Below are positions 10,601-20,079 of a stretch of DNA of 64,000 bases, one piece after another (the stretch's first letter is position 1; each line of letters begins with the position of its first letter). Under the pieces are notes generated by a model that searched no databases, was not told the DNA's origin, and worked only from the letters and a program-made list of their open reading frames with translations. The position numbers were made by a program, and so were the translations under genes. Source of the DNA: Porphyra umbilicalis (taxonomy: Eukaryota > Rhodophyta > Bangiophyceae > Bangiales > Bangiaceae); NCBI GenBank assembly GCA_002049455.2, contig KV918917.1, forward strand, positions 1 to 64,000. The letters are read 5' to 3'.

Positions 10601-11475
10601 AGAAGCCGCGGTCGGACGAGGCGAGCAGCAGCAGCGATGGCGATGACGGCGGTGACGGCGGCGAGGGCGGCGATGGCGACGACAACGAGGACGAGGACGA
10701 CATCTCCCGGGAGACGATGGCCAACGCCCACCCCCACTACGTGTTCTCCGCCATGCAGTACACGAAGACGTGGCTCCGGCGGGTGGCCACGGCCGCCGGC
10801 TTCAAGGCTCTGTACAACGAGGAGGGGGACCAAGACGACGACATCCTAAAGACCGGCATCTGGGCGCCGGGGTTGCCCATTCTGCGGGCGCTCCCTAACT
10901 TTGTCGGGGCCGCCGTGGCGGACACGGACTTGGCGGCCTGCAACCACGAGATGGGCAAGGAGAAGGTGTACACGGGCGGCTCCTTTGGCGCATTCTGCAC
11001 GTGCACGCACCCAAAGTGCATCGGTGTCAAGATCTTGGACGGTTCAGAGGGGCAGCGCATGCCCCTCGAGTTTGTACTGCAGCGGTTTGCGACCCTACCA
11101 GCCGTCATCGTGTACGACTTTGCCTGCGCGACTCTCAAGACGGCGCTCGTGCGCCTGCCCTATGTCGCCAAGCGGGTCCAAATGCTGGTGGACCGCTTCC
11201 ACTGGCGCAAGTCCCACACGGACTGCTCGACGGCTATGTGCCCCGACGCGCTCAAGACGATGGACGGGATCAACACATCTTCATCCGAGGAGCGCAACGC
11301 GCTCGCGCGCCGGCAACAGCACCACCTCCGGCTAATGAAGCAGGACCAATTCATCCTCTTCACGGTCTACCAGCAGTCCCTCTCCAACGTCATCGCCATG
11401 TACCGCGACGACGCCACGGCCACCACGACCATCAAGTGGCCGGAGTGGTTCCGACGCACGCATGTTGACAAATAA
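7627..11475 (+). CDS. KDZ transposase with SWIM-like and CxC zinc-binding domains
   Basis: A 1282-residue protein, intronless in this copy, that would catalyse cut-and-paste transposition in the nucleus. Near residue 295 a SWIM-like motif (ICILCRTNNANCGH) follows an upstream CTCSEAENC cluster. A CxC-type zinc-binding module (HQCQHCG ... FWRCSSCKARVMPDG) begins near residue 463. The catalytic RNase-H-like core is recognisable from VIVCFDGLQLG (about 611), VIVYDFACATLK (about 1161) and VDRFHWRKSHTDCS (about 1187), and from SSSEERN (about 1216), the typical E-x2-N element; the Asp of CFDG, the Asp of YDFAC and that Glu are the likely DDE triad. An acidic Asp/Glu/Gly tract lies near residues 1000-1020. 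The ATG at 7627 is the first good start after the repeat array. No stop or frame change is seen along its length. Confidence 0.88.
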   Translation: MGSSGGGSVRAFVTSSSSIPGVRFASGVDFLADTGVTSVGCTAEATRVPCKVDNSHPDRTLRFVDASAFLGVTANGLTPRADESSGSEGGDAPGWPRAGRGRLKGSGLDVRESLYKVLVVVFCTAAYVNLRDLFTPEDMDSLDVAGLERLRHQYSDMTNAALGTRAWSLGPSGSVGALLKFGTGGSRDDAGRHMCVGVHAELTTKGIVCTCSEAENCLEAGCSLQVPTALALDSVRAALGVTMGELFSVLSAGSSARLRAVGRARLYGRSLCVVRMTGGSWPFAVVRKTRAHNWICILCRTNNANCGHVEAAGALAKGVKDGEAKTDSDKEECSTDGDASGDDSEESDNGEDLATGTGVADLQGVEQEGGGDGPTAGPVPPVGAAPGAAAVPPSDASVVPPSTAAAGPPTAAAPAALDNSRLSPQSRLPRHLVPPASAQRELAEIMDALRDPTKVIIYPAAHQCQHCGSSRSRGTLKYKRAATVECAEGVASASVTFWRCSSCKARVMPDGRDRGVVFQSTTMIYSEVFLFETGVGLSRNGCSLRSSAYLREAFNELKGPYLYPRATKPLSSVTTLRKGVVLYISLVIKGVPPSVTQCRKCRRADGSYVIVCFDGLQLGYRIKYKIPFKQTSVRVGPIARASVYARVVHFEWIAKALGRVFVNTPVTALTAAQKRITTVAGLRGHVMALIALVGRINSNGNDVTFIDEVANPARKDAEVGWDPIADGGVRPEFVLFLRGFFRLGRAARALALCIQDAAADLLRRVPQRLKDLIGAVVADLSDAGHPSAVAGIRPAVADDDGAEGPNDWASDGEPDGDVGLDMENVLDEYPPAPYQPRVLKWDQNAPLRPFAEQLSEPSLADTGGTGRERRAGNCVLPLKPECPSTAASNEAVINFLRAVTVDPVTVWAPRNKWTAVLALVVMLEANDFSSFTLAATLSRPEVAEQRLLRGAVACLGPAIVVHRHLRLLLASLLRSLHDTMANYETFVADKYEKPRSDEASSSSDGDDGGDGGEGGDGDDNEDEDDISRETMANAHPHYVFSAMQYTKTWLRRVATAAGFKALYNEEGDQDDDILKTGIWAPGLPILRALPNFVGAAVADTDLAACNHEMGKEKVYTGGSFGAFCTCTHPKCIGVKILDGSEGQRMPLEFVLQRFATLPAVIVYDFACATLKTALVRLPYVAKRVQMLVDRFHWRKSHTDCSTAMCPDALKTMDGINTSSSEERNALARRQQHHLRLMKQDQFILFTVYQQSLSNVIAMYRDDATATTTIKWPEWFRRTHVDK

Positions 11476-11912
11476 ATTACTCGCTTGGCTCTTTTTCTTC
11501 TACTCTTTGACGCTTCTAGCACACCTAAAGCCCAGAGGCATGAAGAAGAAATGCGCTGCACGGCTACAGTCATCCGACTGCCCGACACACAAGGAGCATC
11601 TTAGTGCCGCACCCAGGCGCCCCTCTCCCTGCGACACAGCATCCGCTACAAATGCCTACCAGTAGCCGCGCGTCGAGTCCCCATCCCAAAGACCCCAAGC
11701 CGTACAGGCTATAGCGGAACACGGCCATACCCTCTCCACAAGTAAAGAGCCGAGAGGCAAACCAGAGCAACACGGGGCAGGAAACGACGATGCCAAGTCA
11801 ACAAGCAGGCACGGCGTAGTGGAGCCAAGTCAGTCCACGGACAGTCGGGTGCAGTTGATGTCGGAATTTTCAATGTAATTGCCACCCTGGCCTATCTTGG
11901 CCCGTTGCAGCT
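11476..11912. other. Spacer between KDZ transposase and nested element
   Basis: Follows the transposase stop, which is embedded in AAATAAATTA. Mixed composition, no gene recognised. It ends at the CTCAG that opens the nested element. Confidence 0.4.
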
Positions 11913-13726
11913 CTCAGTAAGGATGCCCAGCGCCATGCCGGCACCCCCCGCCTAGACCCCGTCAGCCACCCCCTTTGCCAGCCGCCGTTTCCGCCTCGCT
12001 GGCGCCGGCTGGCCGCTGCCGCGCGAAGCGGCTTGCTGGGAGTTTCTGGGTTGGGTGGCGCTGCCGCCGCCGCTGGTGCCTGGCGGATGCCCGTGCCTCC
12101 GTCGCACAAGGGGTTGCAGCACCGCCAGCGGTCCGGCGGCTGCGGCACCACCTGACAGTAGCGGGGTGGCGCCGGCGCCACCACCCGCCGCCCACGAAAC
12201 AATCGACGGCCCCGGCAGCAGCGGCGGAGACGGCACGGCCTGGTGGCGGGCCATTCGCGGCGCTGTCGAGGCGGCCGCCATCGGATGACCGGTGGTGGCT
12301 CCACGACCAGTGGGGTGGACTGTGGACGGACGCGCCGCACCTGCTCGACGCGGGGGCGCGTGACGTGGCGCGGCCGCCGCTCATGACAGCCGACATGACG
12401 ACCTGCTGGCTGCCTGCTTTAGCGGATAGGCGTTTGTTTTTCTTTTATGTCTTATAGGGTGGCTGGGGTTGGTAGGGCCTACGTCACAGTGACTATGCGG
12501 CAGACTGTGGACTGGGGAGGTTTGGTTGTCGTCGCCCACTTAGACGATGCTGGGAGGTACGGAAATACATGACGCAGTGGTATGCGCGCTTAGCCACCAA
12601 CATCACCACGCACAGCGCAGTCGATAGGGCCGGGAATGATGGAGGAAAAGAATGGCACTTCCATCTACAGAAAAAACATGTGCTTCGTGCCACCGCCAAG
12701 GAACGATCTGGGGCTCCTGGTCTGGCAAACCAGACTGGTCCGATGCTTCGCGACCATCTTTGTGGCACATGTGCCGTGCACATGCTTCTCTCACTTATCC
12801 CGTGACCTACAGAGGACGGAGAGAGCGGTGGTGCTGGTGGCTTGGCTTACGGTCGCTGTCTTGATGTTGACGCTACACCACAAGAAACAATGTCCACCAC
12901 CAGAAACAATGTCCACGTCGGCACAGCGAGGGGCCAGCCCCACACCAATCCCCTCCAGAGCCGCTACGCTATGACTTTCCCCCTACTCGTTTCCAGAAGA
13001 GCCCAACCGTGCTGTGACCACCCCGCCCACAGCGCCTTCCGTTGTGCATGCCTCCAACCGACCTGGAGATCGCCACACCGTCAGTGGCGCCGACAAGCGC
13101 CACCCGCAGGTGGAGGTCGAGGCCGGCGCCGATCGAGCCGGAGGGGCGGCGCGGCTGGCGAGTCAGTCAATGGAGCCGAGGTACCATCTTCCAGTCACGA
13201 CAGATGCGCAAGCGGGCATCCCATACGCAAGTCAGACATGCGGTCCACTATCACCGCCACCGTCCCCATGGACCCACGGGACAGTCACCAACCCGGGCGC
13301 ACCCCAACCCCAGTCGCAGCACCGCCCCCCCGCCACAGGACCGCGGCAACCAGGCCGCCAGCGTACCATCGCGTGTCGCCCTCGCCCAGCAGAAGAGGCC
13401 ACAAACCGCTGGGGACGGCGGAGCGGGCAGGAGGGGAGAGGCAGACCAGCAGAAGGCAAGCACTGTTCCGGTAGCGGCAGCAGCGACTGCTGACGCGGCG
13501 ATGGCGGGGGCGGCAGAGGCGACGGCGGCAGCCGAAATGGAGCGCCGGCATCTCCGCCGCAAGCGCCGGCGACCACAGGCACCGTCGGGAGGGATGTGGC
13601 CGGCGGGTACGGTACCCGCTGGTGCGGACGGCCGAGGAGGCAGAAAAGAAGTGGGTGGCGGCCGGGCGACCTGCCGTGGCGAGGACAGAGGCGGCAGAGG
13701 GGGGGACAGCAGGGGTGGTGGCCGCG

Positions 13727-13760
<34 letters not shown>

Positions 13761-14503
13761 GGGCGGGGGCGGCGGACGCGGCGGCGGCTGCGCGGGCGGC
13801 GGCGGCGGGGGCGCGGTCGGCGGCAAGCGGGGGCGGGGGCGGCGGCAGCGGCGGCGGCTGCGGGGGCCGCGGCGGCGGCGGACGGGGGCCGGGGGGGGGC
13901 GGGGGCGGGGGCGGCGACGCGGGCGCCCAGCGGCGGCGGAGGCGGGGGCGGGGGCAGCGACGCGAGCGCCCGGCGGTGGCACCCAGCGGTGGCGGCGGCG
14001 GCGGGGGCGCCCAGAGGCGGCACCCGGCGACGGCGGCGGCGGCAGGGGCGGGGGCGGCCGCGGCGGCGGCGGCGGCGGGGGCGGCCGCGGCGGCGGCGGG
14101 GGCGAGGGCGGCCGCGGCGGCGGCGGGGGCGGCGGCGGCCGCGGGGGCGGCGGGGGCGCCCAGCGGCGGAACCCAGCGACGGCGGCGGCGGCGGGGGCGG
14201 GGGCGGCCGCGGCGGCAGCAGGGGCGGCGGCGGCCGCGGGGGGGCGGGCAGCGGCGGCGGGGGCGGTGGCGGCGGCGGGGGCGCCGGGGGCGAGTCCAGG
14301 GAGACAATGCCCAGAAGCCGCCCTCGGCGGCAACTGCCAGGGCGAAACAGGGAGCAGGCAGCAGTCGCGTGGTGGCTTGCGGGGGGGCGGCCCCTGCAAA
14401 CGGCAGCGTCCCGGGTCGGTGGCCGGGCAGGCGGGTAGAAACGGTGACCGCCGAAAGGGGTGCCTGACGGGGTCTAGGAGGGGGGTACCCACTCCTCGCT
14501 GAG
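11913..14503. mobile_element. Nested TIR element inside the KDZ transposon
   Basis: The left end (11913 inward) and the reverse complement of the right end (14503 inward) share CTCAG..AGGA, then after a short gap CACCCCCC/TACCCCCC, then CCTAGACCCCGTCAG, then CACCCC and TTT. The exact block CCTAGACCCCGTCAG lies at 11951-11965, with its complement at 14464-14478. Further inward similarity fades, suggesting long imperfect ends. The 2.6-kb interior has no recognisable protein: 12.3-13.4 kb is of mixed composition, and 13.7-14.3 kb is an extreme GGC/GGGGC-rich tract. This is probably a non-autonomous element that inserted between the two KDZ genes. No clear target duplication; AGCT is near both outer edges. 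Confidence 0.55.
13720..14290. repeat. GGC/GGGGGC-rich low-complexity tract
   Basis: About 570 bases of GGCGGCGGC, GGGGGCGGG and GGCCGCGGC in changing order. The long reading frames across it (Gly/Ala/Arg or Pro-rich in every frame) are composition artefacts. It lies inside the nested element. Such DNA can fold into G-quadruplex or hairpin structures. Confidence 0.75.
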
Positions 14504-15311
14504 CACCCAGCTAGAAGTCCAACGGGCCCCAACAGGCTAAGAGAAAGGAGTTACATTCGCTTGCCGGGATCAAGTGTATTCCGTTCGCTCTGGACTGAGT
14601 TGGAAGAATTTGATTTCTGTGGCTCCCTTTCGTCTGGTTGCTTCCCAGCCGAGCCCGCGTTTTTGCTCTCGCGGGTGTAGCTGCCAAGGGGCGGCACCGA
14701 ACCATGGGCACGACTGGGCGCGCGGCTACCAAGCTGCCGGGCGGCTCTGCGCGCGGCAAGCCGGCGCATGCGGGTCCTTTTTGCGCCCTCCTCCGTCGGC
14801 TGCAGCCGGCGAGAGTGGGGCTGGGCGGTGCCTGATGCACCCCGACCGCCACCCTTGTGCTGCTACGCCAATGGCCCAGGTACGAGTGTGGAACCATGGG
14901 GGCTGTATTTGGGTGGCCTCTCGGTGGGATGCTCGCGTTGGAGGGTTGTGGACCGACAACTGTGAGCCCCTTCTCTCCCCCTTTTTCACTGCCGCCACCC
15001 GCCCCATCGTCTCCTCCCGCGCATTGTCAACTCACTTTTCTTCATGCTTACGCATTTCGTCACCCCCCTGGACCCCCCACTGCCGCATCTACGGGCGGGC
15101 CTGTTGACGGCATGCAGGACAGTCTGCGAGCGCTCTGAGGGAAACGTCGGTGGAGCGCCCCCAGTTGGCAGTGGGCGGTGGGGGGGGGGCGCCGGAGGCC
15201 GAGGCCAGTTGGAGGCAATGGTCTGCGCTGTGGCTCCTCCACCGCTAGTGCGAGGCCTCTGGGGGGAGCTTGAGCAGAAAAAGGACCGAGTTAATCTTTT
15301 ATAAACCCACC
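14504..15311. other. Spacer between nested element and Ulp1 gene
   Basis: About 800 bases of mixed composition within the KDZ element, downstream of the Ulp1 stop. No gene or conserved motif recognised. A G-rich patch is present near 15178-15190. Confidence 0.4.
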
Positions 15312-18300
15312 CTATGCAACAAGCGCGCGCCTCCCCGCCCGCAGTGCGTCGTAATGGAAGCCCTTGGTGACGACCGTGAAGAGTAAACCCATACGCAGAT
15401 GGTCACCAACAACATAAATATCCCGCAAGTCAATGTCACATGCCACACACCACAGGTGGGCCAAGGAGAAGGCACCACAGCTATCGCCATCACGCTGCAC
15501 AGGTTCGTTAACATACGATGGTGGCTGCCACTGCAGAGACACACCGCAAGAAGGATCCCGCGCAAGCAGCCAGCGGGAGTATTGACTGGCGAAAAGAAGC
15601 ACACGCTCAACGCGAAACGTTTTCTCACTGCTGCACGAGCCGTTATAAGAATCAAAAACGACCACCTGCCCCCCAGGCACAAACACGTCGACTGATATCC
15701 AGTGCGTGTTGCTGAGGTTCATCAGCATGAGAAAGCGCAGAACATGGGGCACGGGCATCACCTCAAATATCTCTACCATCCTCTTGACCGCCTCCTCCGC
15801 CGACACGCGCTGGCCTCCCACCGACGTGAAGGCCGACGATTGGCTCGTCGTCAGAACGTACAACGGGCCGGCCAGCTGGGGTGCCACCTCCCGCACCTCC
15901 ACGAGTGACGCATCGAGCACCGCGTTGGTGAGGAAAGCCCGCTGCCCATTGCTCAGCACGTCCTGGGCGGTGACGGTGAGGCCGCCGTAAGCGGCCTGTC
16001 CCCCGCCGCCTTCGGTGGCCTCGTACTGCCACACGGGGTCGCCTGCCAGCTTCCCGGCCACGGCCGAGCCCACGCACTTGGACGCCTCCGCAACACTGCA
16101 AGGCGCGCCAACGACGTACCGCAGCTGGGCGGGGAAGGCGTCCGTGCACGACTGGTACGGCGCTGCCCACGAGAGGAAGGCCGTCGCGCCCTGCACCGTC
16201 TCGTTGAACGCCAGCGCGGACGCCATCAGCTGCAAGCCGACCATTGTGCAAAATGCTGCATCTTGGTGGCTGAAAACCATGCGCAATGCGGGGTGCTCGG
16301 CTTCCACGGGCGCCGCCGATACGCCGGGGGAGGAAGCCAACGACAGCGACCCGCCCGCCGTGCCGGCGTCGGCGATCCGCCGCTCGTACACTACATTGGC
16401 GGCCAGCAACATCTTTGTCGCTTCCGACAGCAGCGAGCGGGGTAGCACGACGCGCAGACGACGCTCCGAGTGCTCCACAGAGTAGAAGCGGGAGGAGGGC
16501 AGCTGCACCACGTCGATGGGGGTGTCGGAGAGCAGCGTGGGCGCGGGCTCCATCGCGGCGAGCTTGTGCACGGGGAAGCGTTCGGACGCCGCACACATAT
16601 CCTCCAGCGTTAGGGCGGAAGTGGGGACGTTGACGCTGTAGGGGCCCAGGATCTCGGGTCGACGTGCGCGTACATACGAGGCAGGAGGGAGGTTCACACC
16701 CACGCCACCAGAGCGACGAGCGCCATACAGGCGGGGGCCCTCAAATCCACCCCAATCCGCCCCAGCAAGAGACGGAGGCGCGCCCGGGTCACGTGGCGCC
16801 ACTGCACCGGTGGAAGGTAGAGCTCGTGATGCCGTCCGAGCCGCTGCAACTGCAGCAGCCTGTGCTGCCCACCCAGCCGCCGCCGCTTCCCTTGACTGCC
16901 GCTGCAATTCCGCTGCTTGGGCCGCCTCCACTTCCGCGGCTCGCGCTGCCGCGGCGGCATCGGATGGTGCCGGTGATACGCCGGTCTTGAGCGGCGTTGG
17001 CGGCACGCCGCCGGTGGGGGGCTTGGCATTCTTGGGCGTAAACATGGATATCCGCTTCTTCTTGGCCTTGGACGAGCCTCCCACCCCCACGAACGCGTTG
17101 CTGGCGCCGCGGGGGCGCTTGGGCGTCGGCTGGGGCGCGGGGTTCTCCACGAAGTAGTCGACCATCACGGCTCGCCAAAAGGGGGAGGTGTGCGCCGCGA
17201 CGCACAGAGCCCGGCGCTTGGCCTCAATGCCGCCCTGGTTCTTGCTCTGCGAGTGCGTGTGCTTCGGCGGCACGAAGTTGATGCTGCGGACGGTCGGTGC
17301 ATTCTTTCCCTCCAAGTCGAGGGACCAGTTCTTGAACAGGAGCTGCTCTGGGCACATCTGCGCCCACGAGTAGCTGCCCTTGCGCCCGACGCGCTCCCGC
17401 AGCACCTTTGCGCCCGCGGCAAGGATGCCTTCCATCATGTTGAACGTGATCGACGTGTGCCCCGATAGACCGCAGCTCTTGAGCAAACTATTGAGGTCGT
17501 CCTCACTCACGTGCGCGCGACCGAGCACCTTGTAATCGACGGACTGGATGGCCGCGCGGTGGTTGATGATGAACGGCGGGAAGTCGTCCTTCTTCTCGCC
17601 CGCCTCCATGTCCGAGTTGGAATCGCCCTTCGAGTCCGCGAGAAGCTTGGCAAAGTCCAAGTCCAGGTCGTCCTCGGCGTCGTCCGTGGTGCCCGCATCG
17701 CCGCCACTGGGCATGGGGTTGCTCACACCGGTCGAGGCGGCCGGCACCATATCCCCTTGCTGCGAGCCCCCCCCCCCAGGCCGACGCGAAGCCCATTCGT
17801 CCATCAGCGATTGCTTCTCCTCCTCAGACTTGGACACAGCCGAACAGTCAATAATCGTTGAGTCCCGCGTCGGCTCCTCACCCCCGCCACACTCCACGAC
17901 CAGGTATACGCCAGTGATCTTGGAGGTCTCCACGACAGTGCCAATGAGTTGTCGCCCCATCATCACAATAATGGCAATGATGTTGTTGGCCCAAGGAGAA
18001 AAAAGGAGAGAGGGGTCGGTCGACTTACCTCTGGCCTTGGCCTTCGCACGTGCGCGGGAAGCCGCTGCACGGGCGCGAGATGCTGCCGCTGCTGCGCCCG
18101 ACGTGGTTGGCGTGGAATCAGACCGACGCGGGGGACGTAGACTAGGTGACCGACGCGGGGGGGGCTGACAAGGAGCAGTGGGCGAAGGTTGCTGAGAAGC
18201 AGCCGCCAGTGTCCAGGGGGGTCGTGGCACAATTGGCGGGGGCGCGCTGCCAGCGCTGCCAGCGGGGGACGCCCGAGGGTCCCCGCCAGTGGCCACAGGG

Positions 18301-18428
18301 GTACAGACGGCCGCTATGGGGGCGACGACGAGGCCGTCCCGTCGCGTGCCACCCGGCCTGCCGAAATCCTTCCCGTCGCCAGCGGCCCCACCGTCGCCAG
18401 TGCCGCCGCCGGCGGAAGCTACCGCCAT
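15312..18428 (-). CDS. Ulp1/SENP-type cysteine protease of the KDZ transposon (C48 family)
   Basis: A 1038-residue frame whose C-terminal 200 residues carry the Ulp1 (SUMO/ubiquitin-like protease) core: catalytic His in NTHWISVDVF, Asp in VVVFDSYNG, and the oxyanion Gln and nucleophile Cys in VQRDGDSCGAF. The N-terminal two thirds are Ala/Pro/Arg-rich, with an acidic patch (DDAEDDLDLDF) and a basic KAKKKRISMF segment that could be a nuclear signal. In KDZ/Zisupton elements such proteases may process host or transposon SUMO conjugates. Convergent with the transposase. The ATG at 18428 lies in very GC-rich DNA. A GTAAGT at about 18030 followed by a pyrimidine tract raises the possibility of an intron or a shorter start at 17963 (MMGRQLIGTVV). 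The protease identity does not depend on this. Confidence 0.85.
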   Translation of the reverse strand: MAVASAGGGTGDGGAAGDGKDFGRPGGTRRDGLVVAPIAAVCTPVATGGDPRASPAGSAGSAPPPIVPRPPWTLAAASQQPSPTAPCQPPPRRSPSLRPPRRSDSTPTTSGAAAAASRARAAASRARAKAKARGKSTDPSLLFSPWANNIIAIIVMMGRQLIGTVVETSKITGVYLVVECGGGEEPTRDSTIIDCSAVSKSEEEKQSLMDEWASRRPGGGGSQQGDMVPAASTGVSNPMPSGGDAGTTDDAEDDLDLDFAKLLADSKGDSNSDMEAGEKKDDFPPFIINHRAAIQSVDYKVLGRAHVSEDDLNSLLKSCGLSGHTSITFNMMEGILAAGAKVLRERVGRKGSYSWAQMCPEQLLFKNWSLDLEGKNAPTVRSINFVPPKHTHSQSKNQGGIEAKRRALCVAAHTSPFWRAVMVDYFVENPAPQPTPKRPRGASNAFVGVGGSSKAKKKRISMFTPKNAKPPTGGVPPTPLKTGVSPAPSDAAAAARAAEVEAAQAAELQRQSREAAAAGWAAQAAAVAAARTASRALPSTGAVAPRDPGAPPSLAGADWGGFEGPRLYGARRSGGVGVNLPPASYVRARRPEILGPYSVNVPTSALTLEDMCAASERFPVHKLAAMEPAPTLLSDTPIDVVQLPSSRFYSVEHSERRLRVVLPRSLLSEATKMLLAANVVYERRIADAGTAGGSLSLASSPGVSAAPVEAEHPALRMVFSHQDAAFCTMVGLQLMASALAFNETVQGATAFLSWAAPYQSCTDAFPAQLRYVVGAPCSVAEASKCVGSAVAGKLAGDPVWQYEATEGGGGQAAYGGLTVTAQDVLSNGQRAFLTNAVLDASLVEVREVAPQLAGPLYVLTTSQSSAFTSVGGQRVSAEEAVKRMVEIFEVMPVPHVLRFLMLMNLSNTHWISVDVFVPGGQVVVFDSYNGSCSSEKTFRVERVLLFASQYSRWLLARDPSCGVSLQWQPPSYVNEPVQRDGDSCGAFSLAHLWCVACDIDLRDIYVVGDHLRMGLLFTVVTKGFHYDALRAGRRALVA

Positions 18429-18967
18429 GGCGGCCGACGGGCGGCGACGGCGGCGCCCAGCGGAGGTACCCAGAGGCGGCGGGAGGGGACGGAGGGGTGG
18501 CCGGCGGCGCCGGCCGCGGGGGCTGGGGTGGCTCCGACAGCGGGGGCGGGGGCGGCGACGGGGGCGGGGGCGAGGGCGGGGTCGGGGCGGCGGTAGCGGC
18601 GGCCGAGGCGGGGGCCGCGCCTACGGACGGGGCGGGGGCAGCGACGTGGGCGCCCAGCGGCGGCACCCGGCGGCAGCGAGCGGCGGCCGGGGGGGCGGCG
18701 GCGGGGGCAGGGGCGGCGGCGGCGGGAGCGGGGGCAGCGCCGGCGGCAGCGGGGGCGGGGGCAGCGCCGGCGGCGGCGGGGGCGGGGTCGGCCACGGCCG
18801 CGGTGGCGGGGCGGCGGCAGCGCCGGCGACGGCGGGGGCGGCGGCGGCCGCGGCCGCGGCGGCGGGGGCGGCAGCAGCACCGGCGGCGGCGGGGGCAGGG
18901 CGCGGCGCCGGCGGTGGGGGCGGGGGCAGCGACGGGCACGCCCAGCGGTGGCGCCCAGCGGGTGCAG

Positions 18968-19263
18968 GCGGGCGCGCCCGGCGGCGGCAGGCGGGCGCGC
19001 CCGGCGGCGGCAGGCGGGCGCGCCCGGCGGCGGCGGGCGGGCGCGCCCGGCGGCGGCGGGCGGGCGCGCCCGGCGGCGGCGGGCGGGCGCGCCCAGCGGC
19101 GGCGGGCGGGCGCGCCCAGCGGCGGCGGGCGGGCGCGCCCAGCGGCGGCGGGCGGGCGCGCCCAGCGGCGGCGGGCGGGCGCGCCCAGCGGCGGCGGGCG
19201 GGCGCGCCCAGCGGCGGCGGGCGGGCGCGCCCAGCGGCGGCGGGCGGGCGCGCCCAGCGGCGG
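18968..19263. repeat. 23-bp GC-only minisatellite, about 13 copies
   Basis: A 23-bp unit of the form GGCGGGCGCGCC-C(G/A)GCGGC is repeated about 13 times. Early copies have CCGGCGG and later copies CCAGCGG, a sharp switch within the array. It lies upstream of the Ulp1 gene and about 370 bases inside the right end of the KDZ element. Confidence 0.8.
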
Positions 19264-19638
19264 CCGGCGAGCGCGCTGCGGCGGCGGCGGCGGGCGCGCC
19301 CTGGCCACAGAAATCTACCGCTGCAGGTGCCTGCAGGGGGTGTGCTGGGTGGTCCGATTCTCACGAGCAGCGTGCGATTTGGGCGCCACGATCGAGAGCA
19401 GATGGCGCCAGATATGCGAGGAGATCCAACAAGCGGGACCAAAAGATGAAGAATCCAAACCCTCCATTCTTGAAAAGGGCGCGCGAAACAAAATGACGGC
19501 ATGGAAAGGCGCGTGCCGAGCGTGCCCGCGCGCGTGTGCAGCATTCGTGGCCGTCAGGCACGACGCAAGGTCCTGCAAAGGTTAGAGATCTCGTGTGCGA
19601 CAACCCCCCTTGAAGGGGCAATAGAGACGGGTGGCCCC
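19264..19638. other. KDZ right subterminal DNA
   Basis: Mixed-composition sequence between the minisatellite and the right inverted repeat. No gene recognised. Confidence 0.35.
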
Positions 19639-19711
19639 CAACATGCGGGATGCGTTTGATTGGTGCAATGGCCGGCGTTGCACCTGCAGGGTGCGGTAGT
19701 GTTTTTCCATG
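19639..19711 (-). repeat. Right terminal inverted repeat of the KDZ element
   Basis: Reverse complement of 6366-6435: identical over the inner 26 bases and about 70-80% similar outside. It ends about 370 bases upstream of the epsilon-COP start, so its CCAAT box could influence that gene. Confidence 0.7.
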
Positions 19712-20079
19712 CTCGCATCGTCACCAAAGAGAAGCCCTGTGAAGCAACCATTACAGTCTTCGTCTCCTCCAATCTCCACCGAACGTAATGTGGGCACTAT
19801 TTTTGGCTGCAGCAGTGTCAGTGGCCTGCGACGGACCACCTTTGGCCCCTTCGGAGTGGCTGTTGCAGCCGCGCCTCCGTCTTCTTCCCCGCACGACGTC
19901 CACGGACGGCGACCTACCCCTCATCAAAAGATCCGTCCGCTCTGTCCCTTCTTCACCATCTGCTCTCGTGGTTAGGTGCATTCTCTTTTCTTGTTCTTGT
20001 TTGTGCACCTTGTAATCCAAGCCCGGTGTTCCTCACCCTGCCCCTTGCACCACCACCCGTCCCTTCCTCGACGCCCACC

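Larger units (their letters stand above)
6366..19711. mobile_element. Large KDZ-class DNA transposon with transposase and Ulp1 protease
   Basis: The interval is bounded by inverted repeats (6366-6435 and 19639-19711) and contains a KDZ (Kyakuja-Dileera-Zisupton) transposase on the plus strand and a Ulp1-type protease on the minus strand, a cargo known from KDZ/Zisupton elements. The two genes converge. Between them lies a second element with its own ends (11913-14503). Subterminal repeats occur at the left (three roughly 120-bp units at 7262-7570) and right (23-bp minisatellite at about 18968-19263). Both reading frames are long and intact, so the copy may be recent. No target-site duplication was found next to the inverted repeats, so the outermost few bases are uncertain. 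KDZ elements are known from fungi and green algae. Confidence 0.75.

Noticed and set aside
13042-14532. Long Gly/Ala/Arg and Pro-rich frames on both strands
   Set aside because: Every frame is open because the DNA is almost pure G/C repeats.
18146-19585. Plus-strand frames over the 23-bp minisatellite
   Set aside because: Translation only reflects the repeat, and the Ulp1 gene occupies the other strand.
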